In this document: piece by piece, positions 45,840 to 55,371 of the stretch
How the letters are laid out: the number at the start of each line of letters is the position of its first letter
Numbering within the stretch: the first letter of the stretch is position 1
NCBI GenBank assembly: GCA_031292525.1
Contig: JARLGY010000019.1
Location: 124,001-188,000 of the forward strand
From: Flavipsychrobacter sp.
GTDB taxonomy: Bacteria; Bacteroidota; Bacteroidia; Chitinophagales; Chitinophagaceae
Direction: 5' to 3'
Length of the DNA: 64,000 nt
Position numbers and translations under genes: made by a program
The notes under the pieces: model-generated
The model's input: only the letters and a program-made list of their open reading frames with translations
The model's database searches: none
What the model was told of the DNA's origin: nothing

Positions 45840-46643
45840 CTATAAAGCAGAAGGCGCCACCCCATACTCTTTTTTAAAAGCGAAGGAGAAATGAGAAAGG
45901 TTTTCGAAGCCAACTTCTATATATACGTCTGACGATTTTTTGCCTTTTTTGCTAATAAGGTAGTGTGCCTCTGATAGCCGCCTCTCCTGCAGCCATTTGC
46001 CAGGTGATTGACTGAATATTTTTTCAAAATCACGTTTAAAAGAAGCAAGGCTCCTGCCGGTAAGTTGTGCAAATTTTTCAATAGGCACATTGTACGTAAA
46101 GTTCTTTTGCATGAACTCTTCCAGGTCTATTTTGTGTGGCTCGGCAAAATCAAATAATAGATCTTTAAGTTGAGGCGCTACCCGCAATACCAACTCTATA
46201 GCTTCTTTTGTTTTCAACTCGGTGAGTGCATTACTTAGCTGGCTAGGATGTTTAAAGTAAGGCAGCAGCGATTCAAAAAAGCCTTTAATGAAAGGATCAT
46301 CCGGAAAAATATAGCCCTCTCCCGGGTATTTATTAGTCGCTTCTATTTTGCGCTCCCTGCTGTAGGCACGCAACAGGTCCTGGTTGAAATAAATATTGAT
46401 GGCCTTAAATTCTCCGTCTGCCGGTGGTATTTTCACCGATTTTACCAATTGGTAACGTTTAACCATTCCAATGGTACCGGCCTTCAGCACAGTTACTCCT
46501 GCATTGCTGGTAATGTGCGTTTCGCCCGATATGATGTACCCCAGTGAGTGATCCGGCACAAATTGCTCATTACCCCGCTGTGCCTTATCTACACAGGAGT
46601 ATAGCAGGTTGTTTATGATCGTATGGTCTTTAGGGAGTGCCAT
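45840..46643 (-). CDS. AraC-family transcriptional regulator
   Basis: A 267-residue protein. An N-terminal cupin-like sensor (about 20-150: ISGETHITSNAGVTVLKAGTIGM in parts) precedes two helix-turn-helix motifs (about 175-265), with RSLASFKRDFEKIFSQSPGKWL, YIEVGFENLSHFSFAFKKEYG and the terminal GVAPSAL. It is transcribed 4 bp downstream of the SDR gene and probably controls it. Confidence 0.9.
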   Translation of the reverse strand: MALPKDHTIINNLLYSCVDKAQRGNEQFVPDHSLGYIISGETHITSNAGVTVLKAGTIGMVKRYQLVKSVKIPPADGEFKAINIYFNQDLLRAYSRERKIEATNKYPGEGYIFPDDPFIKGFFESLLPYFKHPSQLSNALTELKTKEAIELVLRVAPQLKDLLFDFAEPHKIDLEEFMQKNFTYNVPIEKFAQLTGRSLASFKRDFEKIFSQSPGKWLQERRLSEAHYLISKKGKKSSDVYIEVGFENLSHFSFAFKKEYGVAPSAL

Positions 46644-46647
46644 TGAT

Positions 46648-47481
46648 TTATTTTAAAGGGAACATAAATATCTTATCCATCATCCTATCCGATAACACTT
46701 TTCTCAAGAACAGCAGGGGTGTAGCACCAAACCCGCCTTTGTATCTTGTTTTGGGTTGTTTTGCTTCAATGGCCCTTTGTATCAACGTTGCTATTACGCC
46801 AGGCTCAGAAGCTCTGTGTCCCTGGCTTTTTATTAGATCTGCAAATTTTTTCACAAAGGACTTATATGCACCATTCCCTGATATTTTTACGAGATTTTCT
46901 GCTGCAATATCACTCCATTCGCTTTTTACACCACCGGGTTCTATCACTACCACATCTATACCAAAAGACTTTACCTCACCACGCAAACTATCACTTAAAC
47001 CCTCAAGTGCAAATTTGCTGGCATGGTACCATGCACCAAGAGGTGTGGCGATCTTACCGCCGATGGAGGATATATTAATAATACGCCCAAAATGTTGCTG
47101 CCGCATATGCGGTAACACAAGTTGTATCAACCTTGCCGCACCAAATACGTTTACATCCAGCTGATATTTGGCATCGCTTATGGGAACATCTTCTACAGCA
47201 CCGTAAGACCCAAACCCAGCATTGTTAACCAATACATCTATTCTACCCTCGGCCTGCACTATAGTTGCAATGCCTTTTACCATGGCGGCATCGTCGGTAA
47301 CATCCATCGCCAAAACTTTAGCACCCAACCTACCCAAGTCTTCCATCATCACCACTCTACGTGCAGCTACATACACTATGTACCCCTTTTGCAATAATAG
47401 CTTTGCTGTTTCCTTGCCCATTCCTGATGAGGCCCCGGTAATCAATACTACCTTCTTGTCCATTTGTTCTTGTTTATACAA
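46648..47481 (-). CDS. short-chain dehydrogenase/reductase (SDR)
   Basis: A 277-residue classical SDR. The nucleotide-binding motif is TGASSGMGKETA, followed by NNAGFGSYG, the active-site Ser in INISSIGG and YHASKFALEG with the catalytic Tyr-Lys. An internal ATG at 47463 gives a more usual N-terminus (MDKKVVLITG). The Arg pair after the second strand (VAARR) favours NADP(H). The substrate is unknown. It forms an operon with the AraC regulator. Confidence 0.92.
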   Translation of the reverse strand: MYKQEQMDKKVVLITGASSGMGKETAKLLLQKGYIVYVAARRVVMMEDLGRLGAKVLAMDVTDDAAMVKGIATIVQAEGRIDVLVNNAGFGSYGAVEDVPISDAKYQLDVNVFGAARLIQLVLPHMRQQHFGRIINISSIGGKIATPLGAWYHASKFALEGLSDSLRGEVKSFGIDVVVIEPGGVKSEWSDIAAENLVKISGNGAYKSFVKKFADLIKSQGHRASEPGVIATLIQRAIEAKQPKTRYKGGFGATPLLFLRKVLSDRMMDKIFMFPLK

Positions 47482-47550
47482 AGGTCAGGTAAAAAGCATA
47501 CCGCCATTTTGCTGTAGAGCTCATACTTTGTTTGTTGTAAAGCTCGACTA

Positions 47551-48165
47551 TTAAATTATAGTATCGTTAGATGATGCATTAAGTTGATCATTCATACTTT
47601 GTAGCCTATCTATCATGGCATCTAATGCAGCCTGTTGTTTCTTTATTGTTCTGGGCCTGATGTAAAACCAGTTAAACAATATCCAAAGTGCTGTAATACC
47701 ATACACCATTGCTTTTCCAATTGTACCCATAGGGCCTGCAACTTCTATAAAGTAAAGGAATAGTCCTACTGATAGCAGCACGAAGTAAATGGAAAGAATA
47801 GTTTTTTGCAGGAATTCTTGTTTTTGTTTTATCCGTATGAATTGTTGCAGGTATTGACTAATGCTGGTTTCTGAATTATTTTTCAGCAATAAAGGTAATA
47901 ACCTGTTATAAACAATAAGGTACATAATCATTGCAATAACCATGAGCAGAATACCTAGTTTGGTCGTGATCATTTTAGGATGGTACGCTTCACCTATAAA
48001 TACAATAAATGCGCACGTTGCCGCCAGGAGAATATTGGTAATGATGATCTTGTTACGCGTTTTCATTTTTAATTTTGCAGCTTTTGCAAACAATTCTTTC
48101 GTGTCGGGCGCTGGCATATCTGGTTGCTGCTGCCACAAAGCCTTTAAATCAATATCACTGTTCAT
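47551..48165 (-). CDS. membrane protein partnered with the ECF sigma factor
   Basis: A 204-residue protein with an N-terminal cytosolic part (LKALWQQQPDMPAPDTKELF) and four hydrophobic helices. This type is regularly found directly downstream of ECF sigma genes in Bacteroidota and may act as an anti-sigma factor. It overlaps the sigma gene by 11 bp. No zinc-binding anti-sigma (HxxxCxxC) motif is present. Confidence 0.7.
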   Translation of the reverse strand: MNSDIDLKALWQQQPDMPAPDTKELFAKAAKLKMKTRNKIIITNILLAATCAFIVFIGEAYHPKMITTKLGILLMVIAMIMYLIVYNRLLPLLLKNNSETSISQYLQQFIRIKQKQEFLQKTILSIYFVLLSVGLFLYFIEVAGPMGTIGKAMVYGITALWILFNWFYIRPRTIKKQQAALDAMIDRLQSMNDQLNASSNDTII

Positions 48166-48625
48166 TTTGCTTAAATTTTTTGAGTAATTTTTCTTTGATG
48201 CGATGAACCTTTACCCTGATATTGGTTTCAGATAGGCCTACTATGGTTGCTATTTCATTTTGCTTTATATCTTCCAGTTCCAGTAGTATAATGATCCTAT
48301 CTGTTTCGTTTAGTTCGCTAATGTATTTATACAGCAGGCGAATGTTTTCTTCCATACTCGGCTCCGCCTTGTCCATCATTTGGGTAGGTATTTCGCCTGC
48401 TGGCATCCGATTGTTTTTTTCTATTTGTCGCAGGCAATTGTTGGATGCTATCTTAAATATCCATGTGCCAATAGCAGACTCGTTACGGAATTTGGGCAGT
48501 TGCTGCCATACGGTAATAAAAGTTTCCTGTGCTATGTCTTTTGCCCATTCAGCATCATTTACATAACCCATGCATAGCCTGTATATTTTGCCCCAATAGG
48601 CTTCGTATATCTCTTCAAATATCAT
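48155..48625 (-). CDS. ECF RNA polymerase sigma factor
   Basis: A 156-residue sigma-70 family protein. Region 2 (WAKDIAQETFITVWQ) binds the -10 element; region 4 (LLELEDIKQNEIATIVGLSETNIRVKVHRIKEKL in parts) binds the -35. It should direct transcription of a small regulon, probably including its own operon. It is encoded 6 bp after the hydrolase gene and overlaps the membrane-protein gene. Confidence 0.93.
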   Translation of the reverse strand: MIFEEIYEAYWGKIYRLCMGYVNDAEWAKDIAQETFITVWQQLPKFRNESAIGTWIFKIASNNCLRQIEKNNRMPAGEIPTQMMDKAEPSMEENIRLLYKYISELNETDRIIILLELEDIKQNEIATIVGLSETNIRVKVHRIKEKLLKKFKQNEQ

Positions 48626-48631
48626 TGCGGC

Positions 48632-49486
48632 CTACTTTATAAATGCTGCAAGTTGTTTGTTGTACCATTCCATATCATCGTACATAATGAAATGTAATCC
48701 TTTTGCGGCATACATCAGTTGTGCCCCTTTCAGGTTTTTATATTGTTCCTCTATGGCTGGTTTTATGTTTGCAAAAGATGGTTCCAACAGTACCAGTGTT
48801 GGGCAGTGTATTTCTGTTATCTTTTCGCGTACATCTGTATTCTGGAAATCGCAATAGATCTCGCCCAATGTTTTGCGGTCGCTCGTTATACCCCAATGTG
48901 CTATTGTTTTTACCCTTGTAGTATCGGCAACTAACCGTGGCAGCATGCCAACCTGCATATTATAAAACTGATCATCATTCATGCCGGTCATCATGGCAAT
49001 AGTACTGCCGCAATCATTGTTTTCTTTTGTTTTAAACGTCGGGTTACTCAAGGCAGATAAGCACGGGAGCGCATCGACCACTACAATCTTTGAAACAAGA
49101 TCAGGATGATCAGCTGCAAGTGTTAATGCTAATACCCCACCCATACTGTGCCCAACAATAATAGGGTGATCAATTTTATGGTCAATTATATAATCGGCAA
49201 TGATCTTTTCCCAATAACTAATAGTTGCTGTTTGTAGCGGAGGTACACCGGCAATGCCAGGCATGGTAAGCACAATACATCTATTGCTTTTTTCATAGCC
49301 AGCAACAGTTTCTTTCCATACATCGCCAGAACAAGCAAAGCCCGGTATAAAAATGATGGTTTGATTTCCCTTACCGCAGATATTTGCATTTAAGGTTGGG
49401 ATACCTTGTGCTACAAGGTGATATTGCAGCATCACAAATAGCAATGTAATTAATATTGCATTGATCTTTTTCATAAAGAATGACAT
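48632..49486 (-). CDS. secreted alpha/beta hydrolase
   Basis: A 284-residue protein with a signal peptide (about 1-26, ending LVAQG). The nucleophile elbow is VGHSMGG, the acid region is around VVDALP and the C-terminal His is in KGLHFIMYDD. It is expected in the periplasm or outside. Its stop lies 6 bp before the sigma-factor start, so hydrolase, sigma factor and membrane protein form one transcription unit. Confidence 0.87.
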   Translation of the reverse strand: MSFFMKKINAILITLLFVMLQYHLVAQGIPTLNANICGKGNQTIIFIPGFACSGDVWKETVAGYEKSNRCIVLTMPGIAGVPPLQTATISYWEKIIADYIIDHKIDHPIIVGHSMGGVLALTLAADHPDLVSKIVVVDALPCLSALSNPTFKTKENNDCGSTIAMMTGMNDDQFYNMQVGMLPRLVADTTRVKTIAHWGITSDRKTLGEIYCDFQNTDVREKITEIHCPTLVLLEPSFANIKPAIEEQYKNLKGAQLMYAAKGLHFIMYDDMEWYNKQLAAFIK

Positions 49487-49564
49487 TTAGTTGTTTATTC
49501 TTTAGATACTCAAATGGGCAAAATGCTACAGTTTGGCAAAAAATATTTTTATAGCGGCTGCAGG

Positions 49565-50836
49565 CTATACTTTTTCAGGCGCTTTGTCTTCACCGCTTAA
49601 ATTCAATACACGCAGCATAGGCGCTGCAAGGAAGGTAACACCAACTACAACAAGCGTCATACAACCACCAAAAACAACCGATGGGACCATACCCATCCAC
49701 TTGGCGGTATAACCACTTTCTACAGCACCAAGTTCGTTACTTGAACTGATGAACATGGTATTTACCGCGGCTACCCTACCCCGCACTTTATCCGGTGTGT
49801 ATATTTGCAATATTGTTCCCCTGATAACGACACTTACTGCATCAAACATTCCCCCAACCAATAGCATCAGGAACGATAAAATAAAGCTGGTAGAGATACC
49901 AAATACAATAATGCTCAATCCAAAACCAGCAATACAACCTAAGAGTTTTATACCAGGTTTATTTTTGAGTGGCAAAAAAGATAATATACCAAGTGTGAGC
50001 ACCGACCCTATGCCGGGTGCGGCCCTTAGCCAGCCAAAACCAATTTCACCCACATGCAATATGTCTTTAGCATAGGCAGGCAAAAGGGCAGTTGCTCCGC
50101 CAAACAACACAGCAAACATATCTAAAGACAATGCTGCAAGTATCACCTGGGTGCTAAAAACAAATTTTAATCCCTCACGCAGGCTTTTAAGTATTGGTTC
50201 TTTATCCTTTTGTACAATGGCTTGCCGCGGTATTGTTATAACAGCTGCCATTCCTAAAAACATCAGCAAAAATGTTATTGCAAAACTAATATCAACCCCA
50301 AATGAAAGCATAACGCCGGCCATAAGTGGTCCGAGTACTGCCCCCGCCTGCCAAGCCCCACTACTCCAGGTTGTTCCATTAGCGTAATGTTTGCGTGGTA
50401 AAAGGCCAGCCATGAGCGCAAATGTAGCCGGACTAATGAAAGCCCTTAAGGCCCCACCAATAAAAATACCTGCATATACAAGATGCACTATAGTTTGTAC
50501 AGAATTATCCCTGCCAAAGGCTGGAGTAGCTAACCAGGTAAAGCCAGCGGCAAGCAATACGTAGGCTATTACACATTGCAGAATGATACCTTTCTTTTCC
50601 CTCATATCAACAAAATGGCCGGAAAAGAAAGAACACCCAATAGCCGGGATCACCTCAAAAAGACCTAAAATACCTACCTGTGCAACATCGTTTGTAAGAT
50701 GATACACCCAATAATACATTATTGTTGACTGCATATTTAATGCGAGCGTAACCAATACCCGCATAGTGAGGTATTTCTTAAAATGAGGTGTGCTAAGCGC
50801 TTCATTTTTCTGCAGAAAAGAAATAGCTGGTGGCAA
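49565..50836 (-). CDS. MFS transporter (MFS_3/enterobactin-exporter type)
   Basis: A 423-residue protein with about 12 membrane helices. SGHFVDMREKKGIILQC is the loop 2-3 signature, and the overall pattern (INKED start omitted) with an APGIGSVLTLGIL segment in the second half places it among the MFS_3-type exporters. The substrate is unknown. It is divergent from the ABC permease gene with about 95 bp between the starts, which should hold both promoters. Confidence 0.83.
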   Translation of the reverse strand: MPPAISFLQKNEALSTPHFKKYLTMRVLVTLALNMQSTIMYYWVYHLTNDVAQVGILGLFEVIPAIGCSFFSGHFVDMREKKGIILQCVIAYVLLAAGFTWLATPAFGRDNSVQTIVHLVYAGIFIGGALRAFISPATFALMAGLLPRKHYANGTTWSSGAWQAGAVLGPLMAGVMLSFGVDISFAITFLLMFLGMAAVITIPRQAIVQKDKEPILKSLREGLKFVFSTQVILAALSLDMFAVLFGGATALLPAYAKDILHVGEIGFGWLRAAPGIGSVLTLGILSFLPLKNKPGIKLLGCIAGFGLSIIVFGISTSFILSFLMLLVGGMFDAVSVVIRGTILQIYTPDKVRGRVAAVNTMFISSSNELGAVESGYTAKWMGMVPSVVFGGCMTLVVVGVTFLAAPMLRVLNLSGEDKAPEKV

Positions 50837-50933
50837 GTAAGGTGTGTTTGTTGCTGTGCAAATTTATTGTTTATGGTTCGTATCCGTTTATTATATCAGG
50901 AATTTAACCTGCAACGACTAAATTTGCTTATCA

Positions 50934-52190
50934 ATGAATAGTTTCGGTCAGATATTTACCACCAGTGTCACACAGGCTTTGCAGGAACTGCGGGTGAATA
51001 AACTACGTACGTTTCTGTCACTATTGGGCATCACCATCGGCATTTTCTGTATCATAGCAGTGCTTACAGCCCTGGACAGCATGAAGGATAATATACATAA
51101 AGAGGTATCTACCCTGGGCAGCGATGAGATCTATATAAACAGGTGGCCTTGGACCGATGACGGCGGCGAATATAAGTGGTGGGAGTATTGGCGCAGACCA
51201 AGCATGAGCTTGGCAGAGATAAGAGCAGTGGAAACGCAAATGCCCGATGCTGAATATGCTTCGCTAGTACTACCAATATCTAATATGACTGTAAAACGGG
51301 GCGATTTTGATATCAGCAATATTACAGGCTATGCAGTTACAAACAATTTTGATAAGGTACAAAATATTGAAGTACAAAGCGGTCGCTACTTATCGCCGGC
51401 AGAGATAGGAGCCGGGATTTACACTGTAGTACTTGGCAACGATGTTTATGACCAATTGTTTCAAGGCAACAGTGATGTAACAGGCAAAACAGTGACCTTC
51501 CTGGGGAGGAAGTTTTACGTAGCCGGATTTCTGAAAAAGATCGGACAGAATATGGCAGGTTTCGATTTTGACAACAGCGTCATCTTCCCTTATTATGCGG
51601 CTGCAAACCTTGTAGATCTGAGGTCTCTTGAATATAACCCAAACCTGATCATTAAAGCTGCTCCTGGCAAAAATGTGGATGATGTAAGATATGAAGCCGA
51701 GGGCCTGCTGCGACGCGTACGCAAAGTAAAACCGGGTGCCGGTGACGATTTTGCCATGAATCAACTCAGCCAGATATCTCAAAAACTGGACATGCTGTTT
51801 TCTTCTATAGACTTTATTGGTGTTATTATAGGCGGTTTTTCATTACTGGTAGGCTCTTTTGGCATTGCCAATATTATGTTTGTAACGGTAAAAGAACGTA
51901 CCAAAATAATAGGATTAAAAAAAGCTATTGGTGCTAAGCCCAACAGCATTTTGATGGAATTTTTGGTAGAAGCTGTTACACTTTGTATCATTGGCGGGTT
52001 AATTGGAATAACTATTGTGCTATTGCTCAGCTTTGTGCTTACTTATGGTTTTCATTATAATGTTATTTTATCGCTGCAAAACTTTTTCTTAGGCGTTGGC
52101 ATCTCTGCAGTAGTGGGCGTGCTTGCAGGCATTATACCTGCACGTGCGGCATCGCGGCTGGATCCTGTTGTAGCAATAAGATCAAACTAA
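50934..52190 (+). CDS. MacB-type ABC transporter permease
   Basis: A 418-residue permease with TM1 (LRTFLSLLGITIGIFCIIAVL), a large periplasmic MacB_PCD domain (about 60-260) and three C-terminal helices of the FtsX domain ending in PARAASRLDPVVAIRSN. It belongs to the MacB/LolC mechanotransmission family. No ATPase gene is adjacent, so its ATPase must lie elsewhere. The phosphoribosyltransferase starts 4 bp after its stop. Confidence 0.9.
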   Translation: MNSFGQIFTTSVTQALQELRVNKLRTFLSLLGITIGIFCIIAVLTALDSMKDNIHKEVSTLGSDEIYINRWPWTDDGGEYKWWEYWRRPSMSLAEIRAVETQMPDAEYASLVLPISNMTVKRGDFDISNITGYAVTNNFDKVQNIEVQSGRYLSPAEIGAGIYTVVLGNDVYDQLFQGNSDVTGKTVTFLGRKFYVAGFLKKIGQNMAGFDFDNSVIFPYYAAANLVDLRSLEYNPNLIIKAAPGKNVDDVRYEAEGLLRRVRKVKPGAGDDFAMNQLSQISQKLDMLFSSIDFIGVIIGGFSLLVGSFGIANIMFVTVKERTKIIGLKKAIGAKPNSILMEFLVEAVTLCIIGGLIGITIVLLLSFVLTYGFHYNVILSLQNFFLGVGISAVVGVLAGIIPARAASRLDPVVAIRSN

Positions 52191-52194
52191 CTTT

Positions 52195-52695
52195 ATGAAC
52201 AAACAACGTGTACTGATATTGGACCGCGAACGCATAGACAGGAAACTGCAGCGTATGGCATACCAGATATGGGAAGAAAACAGCAACGAAAAAGCGCTAA
52301 CTCTTGTTGGCATTGAGGAAAGCGGCATGGCTGTAGCCAAAAGCCTCGTGGAAAGACTAAGAAAAATAAGCCCGTTGAATATTGATCTTATTTCCTTGAA
52401 ACTGAATAAGAAGAAATTGCTGAACGAGGACATAAAAATTGCCGAAGATCTGAACGGCCGTACCGTGATATTGGTAGATGACGTTGCTAACTCTGGCAAA
52501 ACACTGCTTTATGGTTTACGCCCGCTGATGAATTATGAACTTAAAAAGATCATGATAGCAGTACTCATCGACCGCAAACATAAATCGTACCCCATTACCC
52601 CCGACATTATTGGCCAGAGTGTAAGTACTACACTGCTAGAGCATATAGAAGTAGTAACCGACGGTGATGATATTACAGCTGCCTACCTGCTGTAA
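52195..52695 (+). CDS. phosphoribosyltransferase-fold protein (PyrR-like)
   Basis: A 166-residue type I PRTase. The PRPP-binding loop is VILVDDVANSGKTLLYGL, and the fold begins with LVGIEESGMAVAKSLVERL. It resembles PyrR or hypoxanthine/uracil PRTases; the acceptor base cannot be assigned. It is probably coexpressed with the upstream permease (4-bp gap) although the functions look unrelated. Confidence 0.85.
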   Translation: MNKQRVLILDRERIDRKLQRMAYQIWEENSNEKALTLVGIEESGMAVAKSLVERLRKISPLNIDLISLKLNKKKLLNEDIKIAEDLNGRTVILVDDVANSGKTLLYGLRPLMNYELKKIMIAVLIDRKHKSYPITPDIIGQSVSTTLLEHIEVVTDGDDITAAYLL

Positions 52696-52739
52696 ACGTT
52701 GAAAAATAGTTTTTAATAATCAAACATATATATAGTAGT

Positions 52740-53702
52740 ATGCCTATTACATTAGTCATTCATGGGGGTGCAGGCAATATAACCCCTGCCATAATGAACA
52801 AAGAGCAAGAAGCACAATATCATGCCGGACTTGAAGAAGCATTGCAAAAAGGCTATAGTGTACTTGCAGGTGGCGGAGCAGCAATAGATGCTGTAGTAGC
52901 TGCTATATCAGTAATGGAAGATAACCCGTTGTTTAATGCCGGCCGGGGTGCTGTGTTTACCAAAAAAGGATTGAATGAAATGGACGCTGCTATTATGGAT
53001 GGCAGCAACCTTGCAGCCGGCGCTATAGCAGGTGTACGCAATATAAAAAATCCTATAAAGCTGGCTCGCGAAGTAATGCTGCATTCGGGCCACGTATTTT
53101 TAAGTGGCAAAGGGGCTTCTGAATTTGCGCTCAAGCAAGGGATAGAAATGGCGCCAGACGAGTATTTCTTTAATAAATCGAGGTACGACCAATGGGTAGA
53201 AATACGTGACAGCGATTTTTACCAACTGGATCATAAAGAAGATAATTTAAAAGGACCGCTACCTAAAACCAATCCTGATTACAAGTATGGCACTGTAGGA
53301 GCAGCCGCTTGCGATGCGCAAGGCAACCTTGCCGCAGGCACATCTACCGGTGGCATGACCAACAAACGCTATGGCCGCATTGGCGATAGCCCAGTAATAG
53401 GTGCCGGCACTTACGCTAACAATGCCACCTGTGCTATATCATGCACTGGTCATGGGGAGTATTTTTTACGTGCAGTAGTAGCACACGACATATCGTGCCT
53501 TATGGAGTATAAGGGCATGACCCTGCAACAGGCTTGCGACAAAGTAATAAAGGACAAATTGGTGAAAATGGGTGGCGAAGGTGGCTTGATAGCGGTTGAC
53601 GCACAAGGGAACTACGATTTCTGTTTTAACTCGGCAGGGATGTATCGCGCCATGAAAAACAATGAAGGGAAAGAAATAGTTGCATATTATGGTAATGAAT
53701 AG
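52740..53702 (+). CDS. isoaspartyl peptidase/L-asparaginase (Ntn hydrolase)
   Basis: A 320-residue plant-type asparaginase precursor. It starts LVIHGGAGNI and has NPLFNAGRGAVF. The autocleavage site is Gly-Thr in YKYGTVGAAACD, making T185 the N-terminal nucleophile of the beta subunit, with GTSTGGMTNKRYGRIGDSPV and TGHGEYFLRAVVA around the active site. It removes isoaspartyl dipeptides and hydrolyses asparagine. No signal peptide, so it is cytosolic. Confidence 0.94.
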   Translation: MPITLVIHGGAGNITPAIMNKEQEAQYHAGLEEALQKGYSVLAGGGAAIDAVVAAISVMEDNPLFNAGRGAVFTKKGLNEMDAAIMDGSNLAAGAIAGVRNIKNPIKLAREVMLHSGHVFLSGKGASEFALKQGIEMAPDEYFFNKSRYDQWVEIRDSDFYQLDHKEDNLKGPLPKTNPDYKYGTVGAAACDAQGNLAAGTSTGGMTNKRYGRIGDSPVIGAGTYANNATCAISCTGHGEYFLRAVVAHDISCLMEYKGMTLQQACDKVIKDKLVKMGGEGGLIAVDAQGNYDFCFNSAGMYRAMKNNEGKEIVAYYGNE

Positions 53703-53792
53703 GGTAGCTAAATACATCGATAGCGAATCTTAATACCCCTTTAATATTAGTACCCATAGCTTTGCACCCGTAATTAAACCAGGAAACAAAAA

Positions 53793-54833
53793 ATGATAGC
53801 AGCGAAAGGTTATGCAGCCCCTGCCCCTAAAGAAAAATTAGGGCATTGGGATTTTGAAAGAAGAGAAGTAGGTCCACACGATGTGCAGTTTGACATACAC
53901 TATTGCGGTGTTTGCCATAGCGACCTGCACCAGGTGAATAACGACTGGTTCCCGGGTATATTCCCTATGGTACCAGGCCATGAAATTGTAGGCAAGGTGG
54001 TGGCTGTGGGTAGTGAAGTAAAGAATTTTAAAGTAGGTGACCTGGCAGGTGTAGGATGTCTGGTAGATAGTTGCCGTACCTGCGAGAATTGCAAGAAGGA
54101 CCTGGAACAATATTGCCTGAATGGCAACGTAGGTACTTACAATAGCAAGGATAAGCAAGGCAACCCTACTTATGGCGGCTATTCAAATACTATCGTAGTT
54201 GACGAAGCATTCGTTTTGCATGTATCTGACAAGCTGCCGCTTGCTGCCGTAGCTCCATTGCTGTGTGCTGGTATCACTACTTATTCACCACTCAGGCACT
54301 GGAAGGTGGGTAAAGGACACAAACTGGCTGTACTTGGCTTGGGTGGTCTTGGTCATATGGCAGTAAAGTTTGGTGTAGCGTTTGGTGCTGAAGTAACCGT
54401 ATTAAGCACATCGCCAAGGAAGGAAGAAGATGCCAAAAAGTTGGGCGCACATAAGTTTGTAGTTACTACCGATAAGGAGCAAGTTGCAGCGGTAAAGGGA
54501 TATTTTGATTTTATTCTTGATACCGTTTCTGCAGAACATGATCTGAACATGTACTTAGGAATGCTTGCAACTGATGGTACCCATATCTGTGTGGGCGCAC
54601 CATCTGAACCATCACCGGTACGTGCATTTAGCTTACTTGGTGGTCGCAAAAGTTTGGCTGGTTCCGGGATTGGCGGTATAGCCGAAACTCAGGAAATGCT
54701 GGATTTCTGCGCAGAAAATAACATCGTTTCAGAAATCGAAATGATTGATATCAAAGACATACAAACAGCTTACGACCGTATGCTGAAAGGTGATGTGCGT
54801 TATCGTTTTGTAATTGATATAGCTACGCTTTAA
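53793..54833 (+). CDS. zinc-dependent NAD(P)H alcohol dehydrogenase (YahK/CAD type)
   Basis: A 346-residue medium-chain dehydrogenase. The catalytic zinc site uses CGVCHSDLH (C41) and PGHE (H63/E64). The structural zinc lobe is [20 protein letters not shown]. The Rossmann glycine motif [11 protein letters not shown] follows. This is the cinnamyl-alcohol-dehydrogenase/YahK type, an aldehyde reductase with broad specificity and usually NADPH. It ends at a strong terminator. Confidence 0.94.
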   Translation: MIAAKGYAAPAPKEKLGHWDFERREVGPHDVQFDIHYCGVCHSDLHQVNNDWFPGIFPMVPGHEIVGKVVAVGSEVKNFKVGDLAGVGCLVDSCRTCENCKKDLEQYCLNGNVGTYNSKDKQGNPTYGGYSNTIVVDEAFVLHVSDKLPLAAVAPLLCAGITTYSPLRHWKVGKGHKLAVLGLGGLGHMAVKFGVAFGAEVTVLSTSPRKEEDAKKLGAHKFVVTTDKEQVAAVKGYFDFILDTVSAEHDLNMYLGMLATDGTHICVGAPSEPSPVRAFSLLGGRKSLAGSGIGGIAETQEMLDFCAENNIVSEIEMIDIKDIQTAYDRMLKGDVRYRFVIDIATL

Positions 54834-54851
54834 TATTATATTTTTGTCTTC

Positions 54852-54887
54852 AAGGGGATGGATACGCACGTATTCATCCCCTTTTTT
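54852..54887 (+). terminator. Rho-independent terminator
   Basis: AAGGGGATGGATAC pairs with GTATTCATCCCCTT over 14 bp (one G:T) around GCAC, followed by TTTT. Confidence 0.94.
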
Positions 54888-54945
54888 GCTTAAATTCGTT
54901 ATCCTGCATTGCAGGCAGTATATATCACTATCAAAACATCTTTTT

Positions 54946-55323
54946 ATGCTTAAAGAGTCAAAAGCCTTCAGCGGATTTTCTGCAAACGACACCCAGAAAG
55001 CCAAAGCATTTTACAGCGACAAACTTGGCCTTGATGTGACAGATAACGGCGGCATGCTCACCTTACATTTAAATGGAGGGAATAAGGTTATTATATATCC
55101 TAAACCTAACCATGAGCCCGCAACATTTACGGTACTTAATTTCCCGGTTGCTGATGTAGATAAAGTTGTGGATGACCTTACAGCAAAAGGCATCCAGTTC
55201 GAACACTATAACTTCGGCACCATAGTCACCGACGATAAAGGTATCATGCGTGGCAATGGTCCAACCATAGCCTGGTTCAAAGACCCAGCAGGTAATATCC
55301 TTTCCGTGCTACAGGATACGTAA
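54946..55323 (+). CDS. VOC-family (glyoxalase-like) protein
   Basis: A 125-residue protein from ATG 54946; an upstream in-frame start at 54844 would run through the terminator. It shows the VOC beta-alpha-beta-beta-beta repeats: [20 protein letters not shown] at the start and [16 protein letters not shown] at the end. It may be a metal-dependent lyase, dioxygenase or binding protein; the substrate is unknown. It is followed 48 bp later by an MFS gene. Confidence 0.9.
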   Translation: MLKESKAFSGFSANDTQKAKAFYSDKLGLDVTDNGGMLTLHLNGGNKVIIYPKPNHEPATFTVLNFPVADVDKVVDDLTAKGIQFEHYNFGTIVTDDKGIMRGNGPTIAWFKDPAGNILSVLQDT

Positions 55324-55371
55324 TGAAGTTACACTATAGCATATTAATGTACAGCATTTAATAGATCAACT

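Noticed and set aside
54844-54945. Longer start of the VOC protein
   Set aside because: It would be translated through the terminator at 54852-54887; the ATG at 54946 gives a normal-length VOC domain.
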